This document shows positions 20,401 to 31,074 of a stretch of DNA of 64,000 bases, piece after piece. A program made the translations under genes and the position numbers. Source of the stretch: Cyrtodaria siliqua (taxonomy: Eukaryota; Mollusca; Bivalvia; Adapedonta; Hiatellidae); the NCBI GenBank assembly GCA_037043455.1, contig JAWPHD010005068.1:1-64000 (forward strand), in the 5' to 3' direction. Positions within the stretch are counted from its first letter, which is position 1; each line of letters begins with the position of its first letter. The notes beneath the pieces were generated by a model. It saw nothing but the letters and a program-made list of their open reading frames with translations. It had not been told where the DNA came from and did not search any database.

Positions 20401-23400
20401 CGACTATTTAAAATAACCATGCAAACTGCCAAATTTCACAAAAAAAAATTATGCATTTTAACACATGCATTTGATTGTCTTATAACAGTTAAGCATATGC
20501 CCATTAAATACATAGTTACATTAACCAAGAAATGAATAGGACTATTGATTGGTTAATCATAATTCAATTCAAAATGGTTGTAAATATTGTGGTAGAGTGG
20601 AATATACAGATATTTTGCGAGGACAATTAATACTTTTATATCGTTTCTGAACATTGGTAATATTTGCTATTTATCTGTTCATTAGGTTTGTTTACACATA
20701 GTATAATCATTGTTTGAAGAAACTAACCCACCAAACAACGGCAAAATTACAATACAAACTCGTGTATCAAAACTCTATCTAGGTTCAGGTCATATAATAA
20801 GATTAATATATGTGCCGATTAAAAATAAAGTGTTTTTCATGGGTTCTAAAAATACCCACAATTGAATATAATGCCTAAAATAAATTAAGAGTTGGTAACT
20901 TAATTTGGCGCTCCAATTTCGGGGTTTGGCCTGGCAGGTTAAAACTGGTTATATTGTGTCTAAAGTTTGGATTCTCAAAATATATACCGTAAGTTATATC
21001 TGTACCTCATCATCAGTAGGTATGGAAACGATGTAAATATGGTGTAAGCTTTGCCTGTTGTTGGCGGGATAGCTACTTTAAGCATGTATGCTGGGCAGTT
21101 GTCATAATCCAAGATTCATCATGTATGCTGGGCAGTTGTCATAATCCAAGATTCATCATGTATGCTGGGCAGTTGTCATAATCCAAGATTCATCATGTAT
21201 GCTGGGCAGTTGTCATAAACCAAGATTCATCATGTATGCTGGGCAGTTGTCATAATCCAAGATTCATCATGTATGATGGGCAGTTGTCATAAACCAAGAT
21301 TCATCATGTATGCTGGGCAGTTGTCATAATCCAAGATTCATCATGTATGCTGGGCAGTTGTCATAATCCAAGATTCATCATGTATGCTGGGCAGTTGTCA
21401 TAATCCAAGATTCATCATGTATGCTGGGCAGTTGTCATAATCCAAGATTCATCATGTATGCTGGGCAGTTGTCATAATCCAAGATTCATCATGTATGCTG
21501 GGCATTTGTCATAATCCAAGATTCATCATGTATGCTGGGCAGTTGTCATAATCCAAGATTCATCATGTATGCTGGGCAGTTGTCATAATCCAAGATTCAT
21601 CATGTATGCTGGACAGTTGTCATAAACCAAGATTCATCATGTATGCTGGGCAGTTGTCATAAACCAAGATTCATCATGTATGCTGGGCAGTTGTCATAAA
21701 CCAAGATTCATCATGTATGCTGGGCAGTTATCATAATCCAAGATTCATCATGTAGCTGGCCTTAACAAATTTGGAGAACTAAATTGAAATAAATGTTGCC
21801 TAACAGCTCATCAACACTTTAAAGGTTATTTAGAGCCACCACAGAGAGAGTGGACGAATACATAGGAATCCTGGAATCTGCCCTACTCACTATCGAATAG
21901 ATTCCTATGTTTTTTTAACATGCTTGGAGGATAGATACACAAAACTGCCCCGTTTATGTCCCCATCTGACGGACGAGGTAAAGTGTCTAGTCCAAGAACA
22001 CACTGACGAAACACAGTGACACTGTTGAGGTTTGAACTCGGGTCCTCAAGTTTCAATAAATACTGGAAAGGGGATCCCTTGGAAGCAACAAACACAAACA
22101 AGAGATAAAATTAGCAGACTCGGTTTTATTGAGTATGTTCATGAGAGGTAATGTAAAGTTCAACACCTCTCACGCCTCAAGTCCACCTTGCTATCCACTG
22201 GGCCATGCCAGCCCCCGTCTCTCTCAATATAATTTAACCATTTCACGTGATAATGTATTATAACTGGTCATTGAATTTGATTTTCAGCTGCACCATCATG
22301 TGACGGAATCATTAATTGCTGAAAACGTTCCAGCAGTGGCCATCTCAGTAAGTTTTTTGTTTTCATTTCATGCATTTTATAGATAAAATTAACCACAGGT
22401 GTAAAGCCTTGGCAATGATTTGCTATTACGACACCCGCTTTTACAAAGTGAAGTGGGAGCTATTGGAATCACGTTGTCCGTGTTGCGCCTCGTCGTGTAA
22501 CACATTTTTGTCGTGTCACGTCCCGTCGCGTAACCCAATTTTTATAACTTGCATTCCTCAAACAGTTTTGAATGGGTTGTTCCCAACCTTCATATACACA
22601 TAACAACCGATGACCTTTTGTCTCTCTACATCACCCATAGTTGATTGCCTTATTTATTACAGAATTTTGACTTTGAATTTAAGTGGAGGTACTCATTGCA
22701 CCTGTGATGAGAGAATGACCCTTATTGATTTTGATGTCAGTATGTCAAAGGTCAAGGTTACTGTGATCTGATCATGACAGTCATTGTCTTCTCTGTAACT
22801 CCTCTCCTCCTGAAGCAAATATCATGAAACTTCATGGTAGGACAGACTGTGATGAGAGGATGACCACTTTGATTTTGAGGTCAGTTGGTCAAAGGTCAAG
22901 GTCACCATGACCAATCATGAACATTTGTGTCCAATCTCTAACTCCTTTCCACCTGAAGCAAATCTTATAATACTTCATGGGTGGACAGCCTGTGGTGAGA
23001 GAAAAAAACATTGATTTTGACGTCAAAGGTCAAGGTCACCATGGATCATCATCCTTGTTTACATAGACACACAAGGATTTTTTTTAAAATCTTCTTCTCT
23101 TAAACCACAAGGTATAGAGCCAAAGCATATAATGCATATAGCATAAGTATGTGGTCCTGTACTAAGTTTTTTCAAATGGTGACCCTGGTTCATTGAGTTA
23201 TTCCCCTTTTTCAACTTTAGTTTATTTCTTATATACTCTATAATTATATTAAATGCATTATTGTGCAGCTAACTCCTCCTACAGTTTCCATTTGTTTGCA
23301 ACAGAACTTGAAATTCCCATTATTTCTCATGGTATACATGGTATACTGCACCGACATGAAATGGACATTCACATATTTATTATCGCTCATTTTCACTTGT

Positions 23401-26400
23401 CTATCTTTACTCATAAAGTAGATAGCAGGGGTATATTATTCATCCCCAAAAGGAGAGATCTCTAGTTATATAAGGGTCAGCTTGAAATGACTAAATTCGG
23501 AGGTGTTTGGGTGTAATCTCAGAAAAGTAAACCCGGTTTATAATTTGAAAAAAAACCACACACACTAAAAAACTTGGTAATAAAGAATTAAAAACCTAAC
23601 TTTTAACACACTTTCAGATATGTGGTTTGTGGCAAACAGACAATGGAATACTGATACAGCATGAGTTGGGTCCCGTGCTTAGCTTGTTACAGAGTGGATT
23701 TGTGCCCGTGCTACATGGAGACTGTGTACTGGATACCAGTAACGGATGTGCTATAGTTAGTGGTGACACTATTATACAGGTAAGGGAACTAAATGATTGA
23801 TTAGTTGATTGATTAAGTGATTGCTTGATTGATTGATTTGTGTCTGTATATGATGACGAAACTATTATAGTAAATGACCGTGTCTGTGAGTTAGTTTTAA
23901 GCTCTACTGATCAGAGATCAGCAGAGCTTATGCCGTGGTGCGGTGTCCGTCGTCCGTCCGTCTGTCCGTCTGTCTGTCTGTCTGTCCGTAAACTTTTTTG
24001 TAGCGACTACTCCTCTGAAACTACTGAATGGATTTTCATGAAACTTTACAGAAATGTTGCCCATGAAGACTAGTTGATCCTAGCAATGAAACTTCACAGG
24101 AATGTTGCTCTTGGTGTCTAATTGATCCTAGCAAAATTTCAGGTCTGCCGGAAATTCAAGATGGCCGCCACGATGGCATGAAATGATGTTGGTCCTTGTC
24201 TAAGATTGTCTAAAATTGTTTTGATTCGACGTTAAACATGGCTGCCAGCGGCCATCTTTGTTTACATAGAGTTATATTGTAAAAACTTGTAGCGACTACT
24301 CCTCTGTAACTACTTGGTGGATTTTCATGAAACTTTACAGGAATGTTGCTCTTAATGTCTAATTGATCCTAGCAAAATTTTAGATCGGCCAGAAATTCAA
24401 GATGGCTGCCACAGCTAAAGATAGATTTTTAAAAAAAAGTTTGTAGAGACTACTTCTTGAAAACTGTAAGTGATATTGATATGGGACTTTTTCTAAAATG
24501 ATCAGCATGACATGATGGTTATCCGAGTCGAACATTATTTTGATTCGACGTTAAACATGGCTGCCAGTGGCCATCTTTGTTTACATAGAGTTATAAAATG
24601 AAAACTTGTAGTGATTACTCCTCTGAAACGGATTTTCATGAAACTTTACAGGAATGTTGCTCTTAATGTCTAATTGATCCTAGCAAAATTTTAGATCGGC
24701 CAGAAATTCAAGATGGCCACCACAGCTAAAAATAGATTTTCAAAATACAAGTTTGTAGCGACTACTTCTTGAAAACTATAAGTGATATTGATATGGGACT
24801 TTTTCTAAAATGATCAGCATGACATGATGTTGGTCCTTGTCAAAAATCGTTTTGTTTCGATGTTAAACATAGCTGTCAGCGGCCATCTTTGTTTACATAG
24901 AGTTATATAATGAAAACTTGTAGCGACTACTCCTCAGAAACTACTTGACGGATTTTCATGAAACTTCACAAGTTTGTAGCGATTACTTCCTGAAATCAAA
25001 ATCAATCAGTAGAGCTTCAAGGTCATTAACCTCTTGTTAATTGATTATTTGGGAAACTGACTGATGAAAGGTTGGTATTAAAGCTGCTGCTAAAGAACAA
25101 TGAAAACATTTTAATTCTTGTAATCTATTGTCACAGTGTTATGAGTTGGAATACTTTGTTTTGTTTTGATATATGTGTATTTAGTTCTCTTGTGAAACGT
25201 AAACAAAATTTGCTGTTATCAGAGCTATTATTTGCAGGTGTTGTCTTCTATTTCAGACAATATGTAAAGAATATAGTGTAAGTCGGGTGGTGTTCCTGAC
25301 AAATGTGAATGGGGTGTATGACAAACCGCCACACAATTGCCCAGGTATGTGTAATCCTGATTAGGTGGGGAGAGTGTAGTAAAGGTATCCTGACAAGAGT
25401 TTAGGAAAGGTATTCACCTGAAATTGAGGTTGAGGTAACAACTCACCCGACATGGGTGTTGGGAAAGGTGTTCAACTGTCAGGGAGGCTGGGAAAGGTAT
25501 ACACCTGACATGGAGGTTTTGATAGGTGTGTAGGGGGCGGGGTGTGTGGGTTGGGAAGGTATTAAGGTATACAGGGGTAAATCACTATGGTATTCATACT
25601 TGGTGTAGTCGAAAAAAGTTCCCAGCTATATTAATCCCAAACTTCTTTTGTTATACAAGGCATTTTTGAGTACTTAAGGCCTATTTTTTTCTGGCTGAGA
25701 TAACGTTATTGACTTGTTTGTGAGAGCTATGGTTGTATGATGACTTTATTTATCCAACTTGAAAGTTTTGAAAATGAAAGTAGAACACATGTAAGAGGTG
25801 CCGAATGAATGCAGTTTGTTCATAATGTCAGCAAAGATCAGGATTTTATTTTCTTAAATGCCATGTGACCCCTACTTTTCTCAGCAGTTTTCTAGAGAGG
25901 AAGGTCATATCACTAAGAATATGTAAGTGAATCTTAGTTTAAACTTCATTTTGAAAAATTGCAAACTAAAAAGCTTGGAAATTGTTGTACAGGACTCAAT
26001 GGTATTTGTTTTACTTCCGGTACACCTTAAAATGACAGAGGTAGTTGAGAAAGGTATGCACCTGTCAGGGGGCAATATATAGCATTACCCTTGTCTATCC
26101 ATCCATCTCTTTGCCTGTTACGTACATAATGCCACAGTTTTCATCCCATTAAGATTAAAGTTAGTAGATCATAATAACATGAACTGATGATGCCTTGTAC
26201 ATGTATATTGTTTTGGTCTTCCGGTCAAAGTCATGCCCTTTTTCTGTTTTCTTGTATAACAGATCAGTGTATCAGTGTCCAATGGAAACGTTTTCAAATT
26301 ATTGTTTGATTTATACTAAAGTCCCAATATGTTTAGTTTCAGCTGTAACAAGAGGTGATATCGACTTTGTGTGGAGTATTATAAAATTACCGTAACATCT

Positions 26401-26948
26401 GCATTAATCACCCTATCTCCCCAGGCATTAATCACCCTATCTCCCCAGGCATTAATCACCCTATCTCCCCAGGCTTTAATCACCCTATCTCCCCAGGTAT
26501 TAATCATCCTATCCCCTCAGGTATTAATTGAAACAACAAATTTGAAACCTCTGATTACTCTGTCATCTGTTCCATTTTATGTTTTAATAAAACATATTCT
26601 GTCTTAAATGGCTGTAATTAATTACTAAATGCAGACATTATGCAAACTTTTGCTCATATTTCAGATGCCAAATTACAGAGAAAATTATTTGTGAACAAAA
26701 ACGGACAAATCATACAAAGTTCTGATCAACTGAACAGCGGCATTGTCTCGGACAGTAGTAGCGACTACGACGTGACGGGGGGAATGACTCTGAAACTGAA
26801 AACTGCCGTGGATATTGTGATGGAGAGCAGCATGAAGACACCTGTGTTTGTTTGTAAAATTGGCTCAAACTACGCCAGGCGCGTGTGTCTATCTGGGCAG
26901 ACGGATATCGTTGATGAGGAAGGGACCGTCATTGCTGGGTTGTTGTGA
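17263..26948 (+). CDS. Isopentenyl phosphate kinase, six exons
   Basis: Exons are 17263-17450, 19875-20004, 22288-22347, 23618-23779, 25257-25344 and 26665-26948. All junctions are GT-AG with compatible phases and give 303 codons plus stop, the usual IPK size. IPK phosphorylates isopentenyl phosphate with ATP to isopentenyl diphosphate, in the alternative mevalonate route and in salvage of isoprenoid monophosphates. It belongs to the amino acid kinase superfamily. Motifs in order: IKFGGSSITDK (Lys19, Gly-rich loop, Lys28), VVVHGAGSFG (57-66), VPVLHGDCV, AIVSGDTI, VVFLTNVNGVYDKPP and DVTGGM. At residue 67 a Tyr occupies the place of the His in the archaeal SFGH motif (His60 in the Methanocaldococcus enzyme), followed by His68. 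No signal peptide is visible. The start may instead be the ATG at 17290. A 5' non-coding exon is possible because acceptor-like sites lie just upstream. Confidence 0.9.
17575..19370 (+). repeat. About 320-bp periodic repeat filling IPK intron 1
   Basis: Six or so units start near 17590, 17910, 18238, 18545, 18780 and 19083 with GCGACTACTCCTCTGAAACT or a variant. Each has a second half with TTGGAACCTTTACCAAAATG, then GACATGTAGTTGGTCC, then GGCCATCTTTGTTTACATAG. The block passes into a fragment of the 155-bp family (19365-19455) and ends at GGGCGTATTTTGTGTCCAGT then GGACACTCTTGT (19549-19581). Confidence 0.85.
19583..19806 (-). repeat. Inverted partner of 20715-21020, upstream of IPK exon 2
   Basis: Reading + it contains CCTACTGATGACGAG, AGAATCCAAACTCTG, TTTTAATCGGCACAT, CCTGAACACCTGGAT and GTTAGTTTCTT. 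The same order appears in the reverse complement of 20715-21020, which has an extra segment of about 85 bp. Confidence 0.75.
19875..20004 (+). CDS. IPK exon 2
   Basis: The acceptor TTTACAG ends at 19874. The first base completes Gly63, then SFGYHQAKQYNVSGGW follows. This exon carries the substrate-side loop where archaeal enzymes have the catalytic His; here it is Tyr67-His68. It ends with CAG before GTGAAG at 20005, in phase 0. It sits between two inverted copies of a dispersed repeat and 30 bp before a SINE. Confidence 0.88.
20034..20370 (+). mobile_element. tRNA-derived SINE, family A, in IPK intron 2
   Basis: Box-A-like TGGCCTAGTGGTGGAGTG and box-B-like GGGTTCAATCCC lie at the correct spacing for a polymerase III tRNA promoter. 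The core with CTAGGACTGGTCGGCC and AACTGGGTGGG follows, then a tail GAAAGCGACATTAAGCCCC and a CACG-rich end. Its core is the unit of the 94-bp minisatellite at 1-640. It starts 30 bp after IPK exon 2. Confidence 0.85.
20715..21020 (+). repeat. Dispersed repeat, inverted relative to 19583-19806
   Basis: It contains AAACTAACCC, GGCAAAATTAC, ATCAAAACTCTATC, GGTTCAGGTCATATAATA and CATCATCAGTAGG. A third partial copy in the same orientation is at 30425-30550. With 19583-19806 it makes an imperfect inverted repeat around IPK exon 2. Confidence 0.75.
21083..21753 (+). repeat. 37-bp minisatellite, 18 copies
   Basis: The unit is CATGTATGCTGGGCAGTTGT followed by CATAATCCAAGATTCAT. Copies are nearly identical; a few have AAACC in place of AATCC. 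The high homogeneity implies recent expansion. It lies in IPK intron 2. Confidence 0.95.
21843..22060 (-). mobile_element. tRNA-derived SINE, family B, reversed in IPK intron 2
   Basis: On the minus strand it reads box-B-like GAGTTCAAACCTC, GTGTGTTCTTGGACTAGACA, CCGTCAGATGGGGACAT, ATCCTCCAAGCATGT, ACATAGGAATCTATTCGATA, then GATTCCTATGTATTCGTCC. This is the same order as 8766-9068. Sequence further 5' (to about 22225) includes TGGCCCAGTGGATAGC, possibly the tRNA head or another fragment. Confidence 0.75.
22288..22347 (+). CDS. IPK exon 3
   Basis: A 60-bp, phase-0 exon encoding 20 residues (LHHHVTESLIAENVPAVAIS). It lies between TTTTCAG and GTAAGT and matches the 'IPAVSI' strand region of the IPK fold. 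Confidence 0.85.
22690..23200 (+). repeat. Periodic dispersed repeats in IPK intron 3
   Basis: About 140-bp units with GATTTTGATGTCAG, GTCAAAGGTCAAGGT and AACTCCTCTCC occur two to three times (22690-23045). They are followed by one unit of another family: ACATAGACACACAAGG, AACCACAAGGTATAGAG, CATATAGCATAAG, AAGTTTTTTCAAATGGTGAC. That second family recurs at 55440-56060. Confidence 0.7.
23618..23779 (+). CDS. IPK exon 4
   Basis: A 162-bp, phase-0 exon of 54 residues containing SGFVPVLHGDCVLD and AIVSGDTIIQ, the conserved aspartate-bearing loops that contact phosphate and Mg-ATP in this superfamily. The acceptor is CTTTCAG and the donor is GTAAGG. Confidence 0.9.
23898..25010 (+). repeat. About 320-bp periodic repeat in IPK intron 4
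   Basis: It opens with AGCTCTACTGATCAGAGATC and a GTCCGTCCGTCTGTCC microsatellite-like run. Four units follow near 24000, 24293, 24608 and 24925, sharing CTACTCCTCTGAAACTACTT and TTTTCATGAAACTT with the intron 1 block. Confidence 0.85.
25257..25344 (+). CDS. IPK exon 5
   Basis: An 88-bp exon reading TICKEYSVSRVVFLTNVNGV then YDKPPHNCP. It is the nucleotide-site strand-loop that is ATDVDGV in archaea. The last base is the first of the Asp210 codon. The donor is GTATGT. Confidence 0.88.
25375..25580 (+). repeat. Degenerate 35-45 bp tandem repeat in IPK intron 5
   Basis: Diverged units of GGGAAAGGTATNCACCTG with intervening GACATGGAGGTT-like sequence. A single related unit recurs near 26045-26075. 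Confidence 0.5.
26397..26530 (+). repeat. 24-bp minisatellite, 5 copies, in IPK intron 5
   Basis: The unit GCATTAATCACCCTATCTCC plus CCAG is repeated about five times and ends 135 bp before exon 6. Because 24 is a multiple of three it gives an ALITLSPQ peptide repeat in one frame, which is not coding. Confidence 0.9.
26665..26948 (+). CDS. IPK exon 6 (C-terminus)
   Basis: The acceptor ATTTCAG ends at 26664. The exon encodes residues 210-303 with a Ser-rich loop, DVTGGMTLKLKTAV (the conserved VTGGM-x-x-K segment), and a closing SGQTDIVDEEGTVIAG. It stops with TGA at 26946-26948, directly followed by an inverted-repeat element. Confidence 0.9.
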
Positions 26949-26949
26949 G

Positions 26950-28562
26950 TGGGCCGGCTTCTACTGTGCATTGGACGTCGAATATGAATCAAGTTTTTTT
27001 ATTACTTTCTATATGTATCCGTACCTGGCAATATTGAATAGAATGAAAACGGACGCTCCTGAATCTGTTTGCAATCTTCGCGTAGCCATCCTCTAAGCTT
27101 CGCAAAGCCAAAAAATCTTTTTGACCCCCTCTGTTACATGTAAATTTATTGACAGCCGAAGACCAAAATGGCGACGGCGGAACATTCCACTTTTCTAGGG
27201 TAGGGTGACTTAAAAAATCAGTTGACCAATAGTGGTGTAAATAATAAAATATAAACGCAGTATACTATTTACCTAACTTTTATTTGCTAGATATAATGTT
27301 TTTCATTCCAAAATAAAAGATAAGTATGATCGATTGCTGGAGGTGCTCAACATTTAACAACAACACTACCCTGCATAACCTACATTTTTTTTGGTACAGT
27401 CGAACCCTAGAAATAGACATGCGCAACGACAGTTTCTAAAAATAATCGCCTGTTCGAAGAAAACAAGAGACAAAGGTGTTGCTTTTCTGGCGGCGGCAAA
27501 GGCATGAACATTCGAGTTTTGCGTTTAGGTCATTTTCTCACAAACTATACACTAGACCTTTCAAATTTAGCTTATAGTTGTATCTTGGGTGGTACATCGC
27601 AACGTGACAAAGCAATTGTGGAAGTGAACTTGACTGTCCAAGCAAAGGGCAGATAACCTTATACTTTTTACCTTCAACTTTGGAATTTAGGTCCCATTTT
27701 CACAAACTGTATGCAATAAGACATTTCAAACTTTGCTTATAGTTGTATCTTGAGTGGTACATTGCAACGTGACAAAAGTAAATGTGGATGTGACCTTGAC
27801 CCTCCAAGCAAGGGGCATTTTTACCTTCAACATTTGCGTTAAGGTCACTTTCTCACAAACTTTATGCATTAGACCCTTCAAACTTTGCTTATAGTTGTTT
27901 CTTGGATATTATATCACAACGTGTCAAAAAGCAAATGTGGATGTGACCTTTACCATCCAAGCAAAGGGCAGATAACTTTAATTGTTACATTTACATCACT
28001 TTCTCATGAACTATATAATTATGCACTAGCTGTTTTAAACCTAATTTATAGCAATCTTTGGAAGACAAAATATTCTATTTTGACATATAGTTGTGTCTTG
28101 GGTAGTGCATCTTTTTGGACGCATGGATTTCATCTATGACCTTGACCTACTTTTTGGAGCTGATGATTTTTTTTAATAGAATGGCATTTTGTTTTAAACA
28201 AATGCACTTAAATGACATCTCAGCAAACTGCAAACTCCATTGTTTTTAGTTATTAAAATGTTTACATGCTTTAATTTAAGCATCATTAACCTTTTTATTT
28301 TTAAGTCCCACCCCCGTTAGTTGAAACATGTGAATCCGCGGATTTCTTGTTTTAATTTTAACAATGTAAACATGGGCGTCAACATGAATTTTAGGCTTTG
28401 TGAAGCATAACGGATGGCTATGGCAAGATTGTAAACAGATCCAAGAGCGTCTGTTTTCATTCTATCTAACCATATCGGGTATGAAAACATATAGCAGGTA
28501 ATAAAAAAAAATCTCGATTCATAATTGACGTCCAGGCACCTTGAAATACACAGTAGTATCAT
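26950..28562. mobile_element. Element with about 160-bp inverted termini abutting the IPK stop codon
   Basis: 26958-27113 (CTACTGTGCATTGGACGTCG, then GAATGAAAACGGACGCTC, then TAAGCTTCGCAAAGCC) is the inverted partner of 28395-28562, whose reverse complement reads CTACTGTGTATTTCA, TGGACGTCAATTATGAATC, GAATGAAAACAGACGCTC, ATGCTTCACAAAGCC. The interior has a 160-bp periodic repeat at 27530-28150 (TTTCTCACAAACT, GCTTATAGTTGTATCTT, CAACGTGACAAA). No transposase was seen. The left end begins within about 10 bp of the IPK stop, so the IPK 3' UTR is probably element-derived. Confidence 0.7.
27243..27248 (+). other. Candidate IPK polyadenylation signal (AATAAA)
   Basis: It is the first clear AATAAA noticed after the IPK stop, about 295 bp downstream and inside the inverted-repeat element. 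Usage is not demonstrable from sequence. Confidence 0.3.
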
Positions 28563-29950
28563 GATCTTTGACTTCAAGAAAGAACTGTGGAGGGAAGGGT
28601 GTACTAGGGGCAGGAATTGTGTTGAGAGAGGGCTTCTAGTATCATGAACTTTGACTTCAAGAAATAACTGTGAAGGGAAGGGTGTACTAGGGGCAGGAAT
28701 TGATGGCCATAACTTGTTGAGAGAGGGCTTCTAGTATCATGAACTGTGACTTCAAGAAAGAACTGTGGAGGGAAGGGTGTACTAGGGACAGGAATTGATG
28801 GCCATAACTTGTTGAGAGAGGGCTTCTAGTATCATGAACTGTGACTTCAAGAAATAACTGTGAAGGGAACGGTGTACTAGGGGCAGGAATTGATTGCCAT
28901 AACTTGTTGAGAGAGGGCTTCTAGTATCATGAACTGTGACTACAAGAAAGAACTGTGAAGGGAAGGGTGTACTAGGGGCAGGAATTGATAGCCATAACTT
29001 GTTGAGAGAGGGCTTCTAGTATCATGAACTGTGACTTCAAGAAAGAACTGTGAAGGGAAGGGTGTACTAGGGGCAGGAATTGATGGCCATAACTTGTTGA
29101 GAGAGGGCTTCTAGTATCATGAACTGTGACATCAAGAAAGAACTGTGAAGGGAAGGGTGTACTAGGGGAAGGAATTGATGGCCTTAACTTGTTGAGAGAG
29201 GGCTTCTAGTATCATGAACTGTGCCTTCAAAAAAGAACTGTGGAGGGAAGGGTGTACTAGGGGCAGGAATTGATAGCCTTAACTTGTTGAGAGAGGGCTT
29301 CTAGTATCATGAACTGTGACTTCAAGAAACAACTGTGAATGGAAGGGTATACTAGGGGCAGGAATTGATGGCCTTAACTTGTTGAGAGAGGGCTTCTAGT
29401 ATCATGAACTGTGCCTCAAGAAAGAACTGTGGAGGGAAGGGTGTACTAGGGGCAGGAATTGATGGCCTTAACTTGTTGAGAGAGGGCTTCTAGTATCATG
29501 AACTGTGACTTCAAGAAAGAACTGTGGAGGGGAGGGTGTACTAGGGGCAGAAATTGATGGCAATAACTTGAGAGAGGGCTTCTAGCTATATAGTATCATG
29601 AACTGTGACTTCAAGAAAGAACTGTGAAGGGACGGGTATACTAGGGGCAGGAATTGATGGCCTTAACTTGTTGAGAGAGGGCTTCTAGTATCATGAACTG
29701 TGACTTCAAGAAAGAACTGTGGAGGGAAGGGTGTACAAGGGGCAGGAATTGATGGCCATAACTTGTTGAGAGAGGGCTTCTAGTATCATGAACTGTGACT
29801 TCAAGAAAGAACTGTGTAGGAAAGGGTATACTAGGGGCAGGGATTGATGGCCATAACTTGTTGAGAGATTGCTTCTAGTATCATGAACTGTGACTTCAAG
29901 AAAGAACTGTGGAGGGAAGGATGTACTAGGCACAGGAATTGATTGCTATA
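28550..29950 (+). repeat. 95-bp minisatellite, about 14 copies
   Basis: The unit runs GAGAGAGGGCTTCTAGTATC, ATGAACTGTGACTTCAAGAA, AGAACTGTG, GGGAAGGGTGTACTAGGGGC, AGGAATTGATGGCC. Copies differ by point changes and small indels. It starts just outside the inverted-repeat element. Confidence 0.95.
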
Positions 29951-30111
29951 ACTAATCATGAGCGAGCTATCTACCTTGTGCCATGAACTGTGGGTGGAAG
30001 GAGGATTAGAGGGAGGAATGGAGGGTTGTAATGTATATCACAAATGTGTGAATTTACTAATAAGGTTATTGGTATAGAGGCGTTTTATTTAAAGGAAAAA
30101 GTGTGATTTAA

Positions 30112-30184
30112 GTAAACTCAATATTATTAGCGTGTATCCCTTTAATCAGATTAAAGGGATACACGCTAATAATATTGAGTTTAC
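30112..30184. repeat. Perfect 34-bp palindromic arms with 5-bp loop
   Basis: Left arm 30112-30145 (GTAAACTCAATATTATTAGC, then GTGTATCCCTTTAA) is exactly mirrored at 30151-30184 around TCAGA. No mismatch is present. Confidence 0.95.
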
Positions 30185-30424
30185 ACAAATTCAATTATCA
30201 AAAGAAACCTATCATCTCCAAAATGACTTCTATTCTTTTTTCAGGCTGCCTATTCAATAAGCTGATTTTTATTTTGTACTTTAAAAAAAAAAAGAAGATG
30301 AAGAAGAAATAAATCATTGAGCAAGCATAATATTGTTTCTTCACCGTAGTCATTAATGATTATTGCTTTCAAATTTATTCATTTTTGAAAATAAAGCGTA
30401 ATTAATGTGTGTTCCATTAAAGAA

Positions 30425-30860
30425 ACCCTTCATATAACGGCAAAATTACTCTACAAAAGCGTTTATCAAAACTCTAGCCATGTGTTCAGGTCATATAATA
30501 TAAACGTGCTGACTTGCGATTGAATATGCTAAAAATGAATTATGAGTTGGTATTTTCATGGTAGAATACAACCACTGCAAATCCCGCTAGAGGCAGAGGG
30601 CTAGGACCTCCCCTTTATGTTTATAGTGTCATTTCTTATCAACCTCATTCAAGGTCTTTATCATGAAAATGCGTATGCAGACGTGGAAATGTGGCTCCAT
30701 CGTAAATGAAATGTTTACTATAGAATTAGAATGTTCTAGGCCCATTCTCCATCTTTTATTTTGATGTAAATGGAGGATGAGTCTGGCATGTTCGTTCCTG
30801 TTAGGCGCCATATAAACTTTCATATGTTCGTTGGCCGTAAAAAACAATTCAATTCACAGT
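30425..30860. repeat. Two adjacent dispersed repeats
   Basis: 30425-30550 is a partial copy of the 20715-21020 family (ACGGCAAAATTACTC, ATCAAAACTCTAGCC, GTTCAGGTCATATAATA). 30550-30855 is the second copy of the 5405-5735 family (GTAGAATACAACCACTGCAA and GGATGAGTCTGGCATG). Confidence 0.65.
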
Positions 30861-31074
30861 TAATATCATGATAATTATAGAACATGAGCTTCATGAACCT
30901 GAGATTCACCGTAGATGAGATTTTGACAGTATTGCTTTTCCTAGAGTGCATAAATTGTGAGAATTCTATGTGTATTTTTCGGTGAAAGGATATTCATATA
31001 CGGCTCTGTATTATTACCATAAATAGACACTGTGTGCGTGGTTTGTGGGTTGGGTTGCATTGGGTTGTATGTAT

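Noticed and set aside
26371..26607. ALITLSPQ repeat peptide
   Set aside because: It is a 24-bp intronic minisatellite whose unit happens to be a multiple of three.
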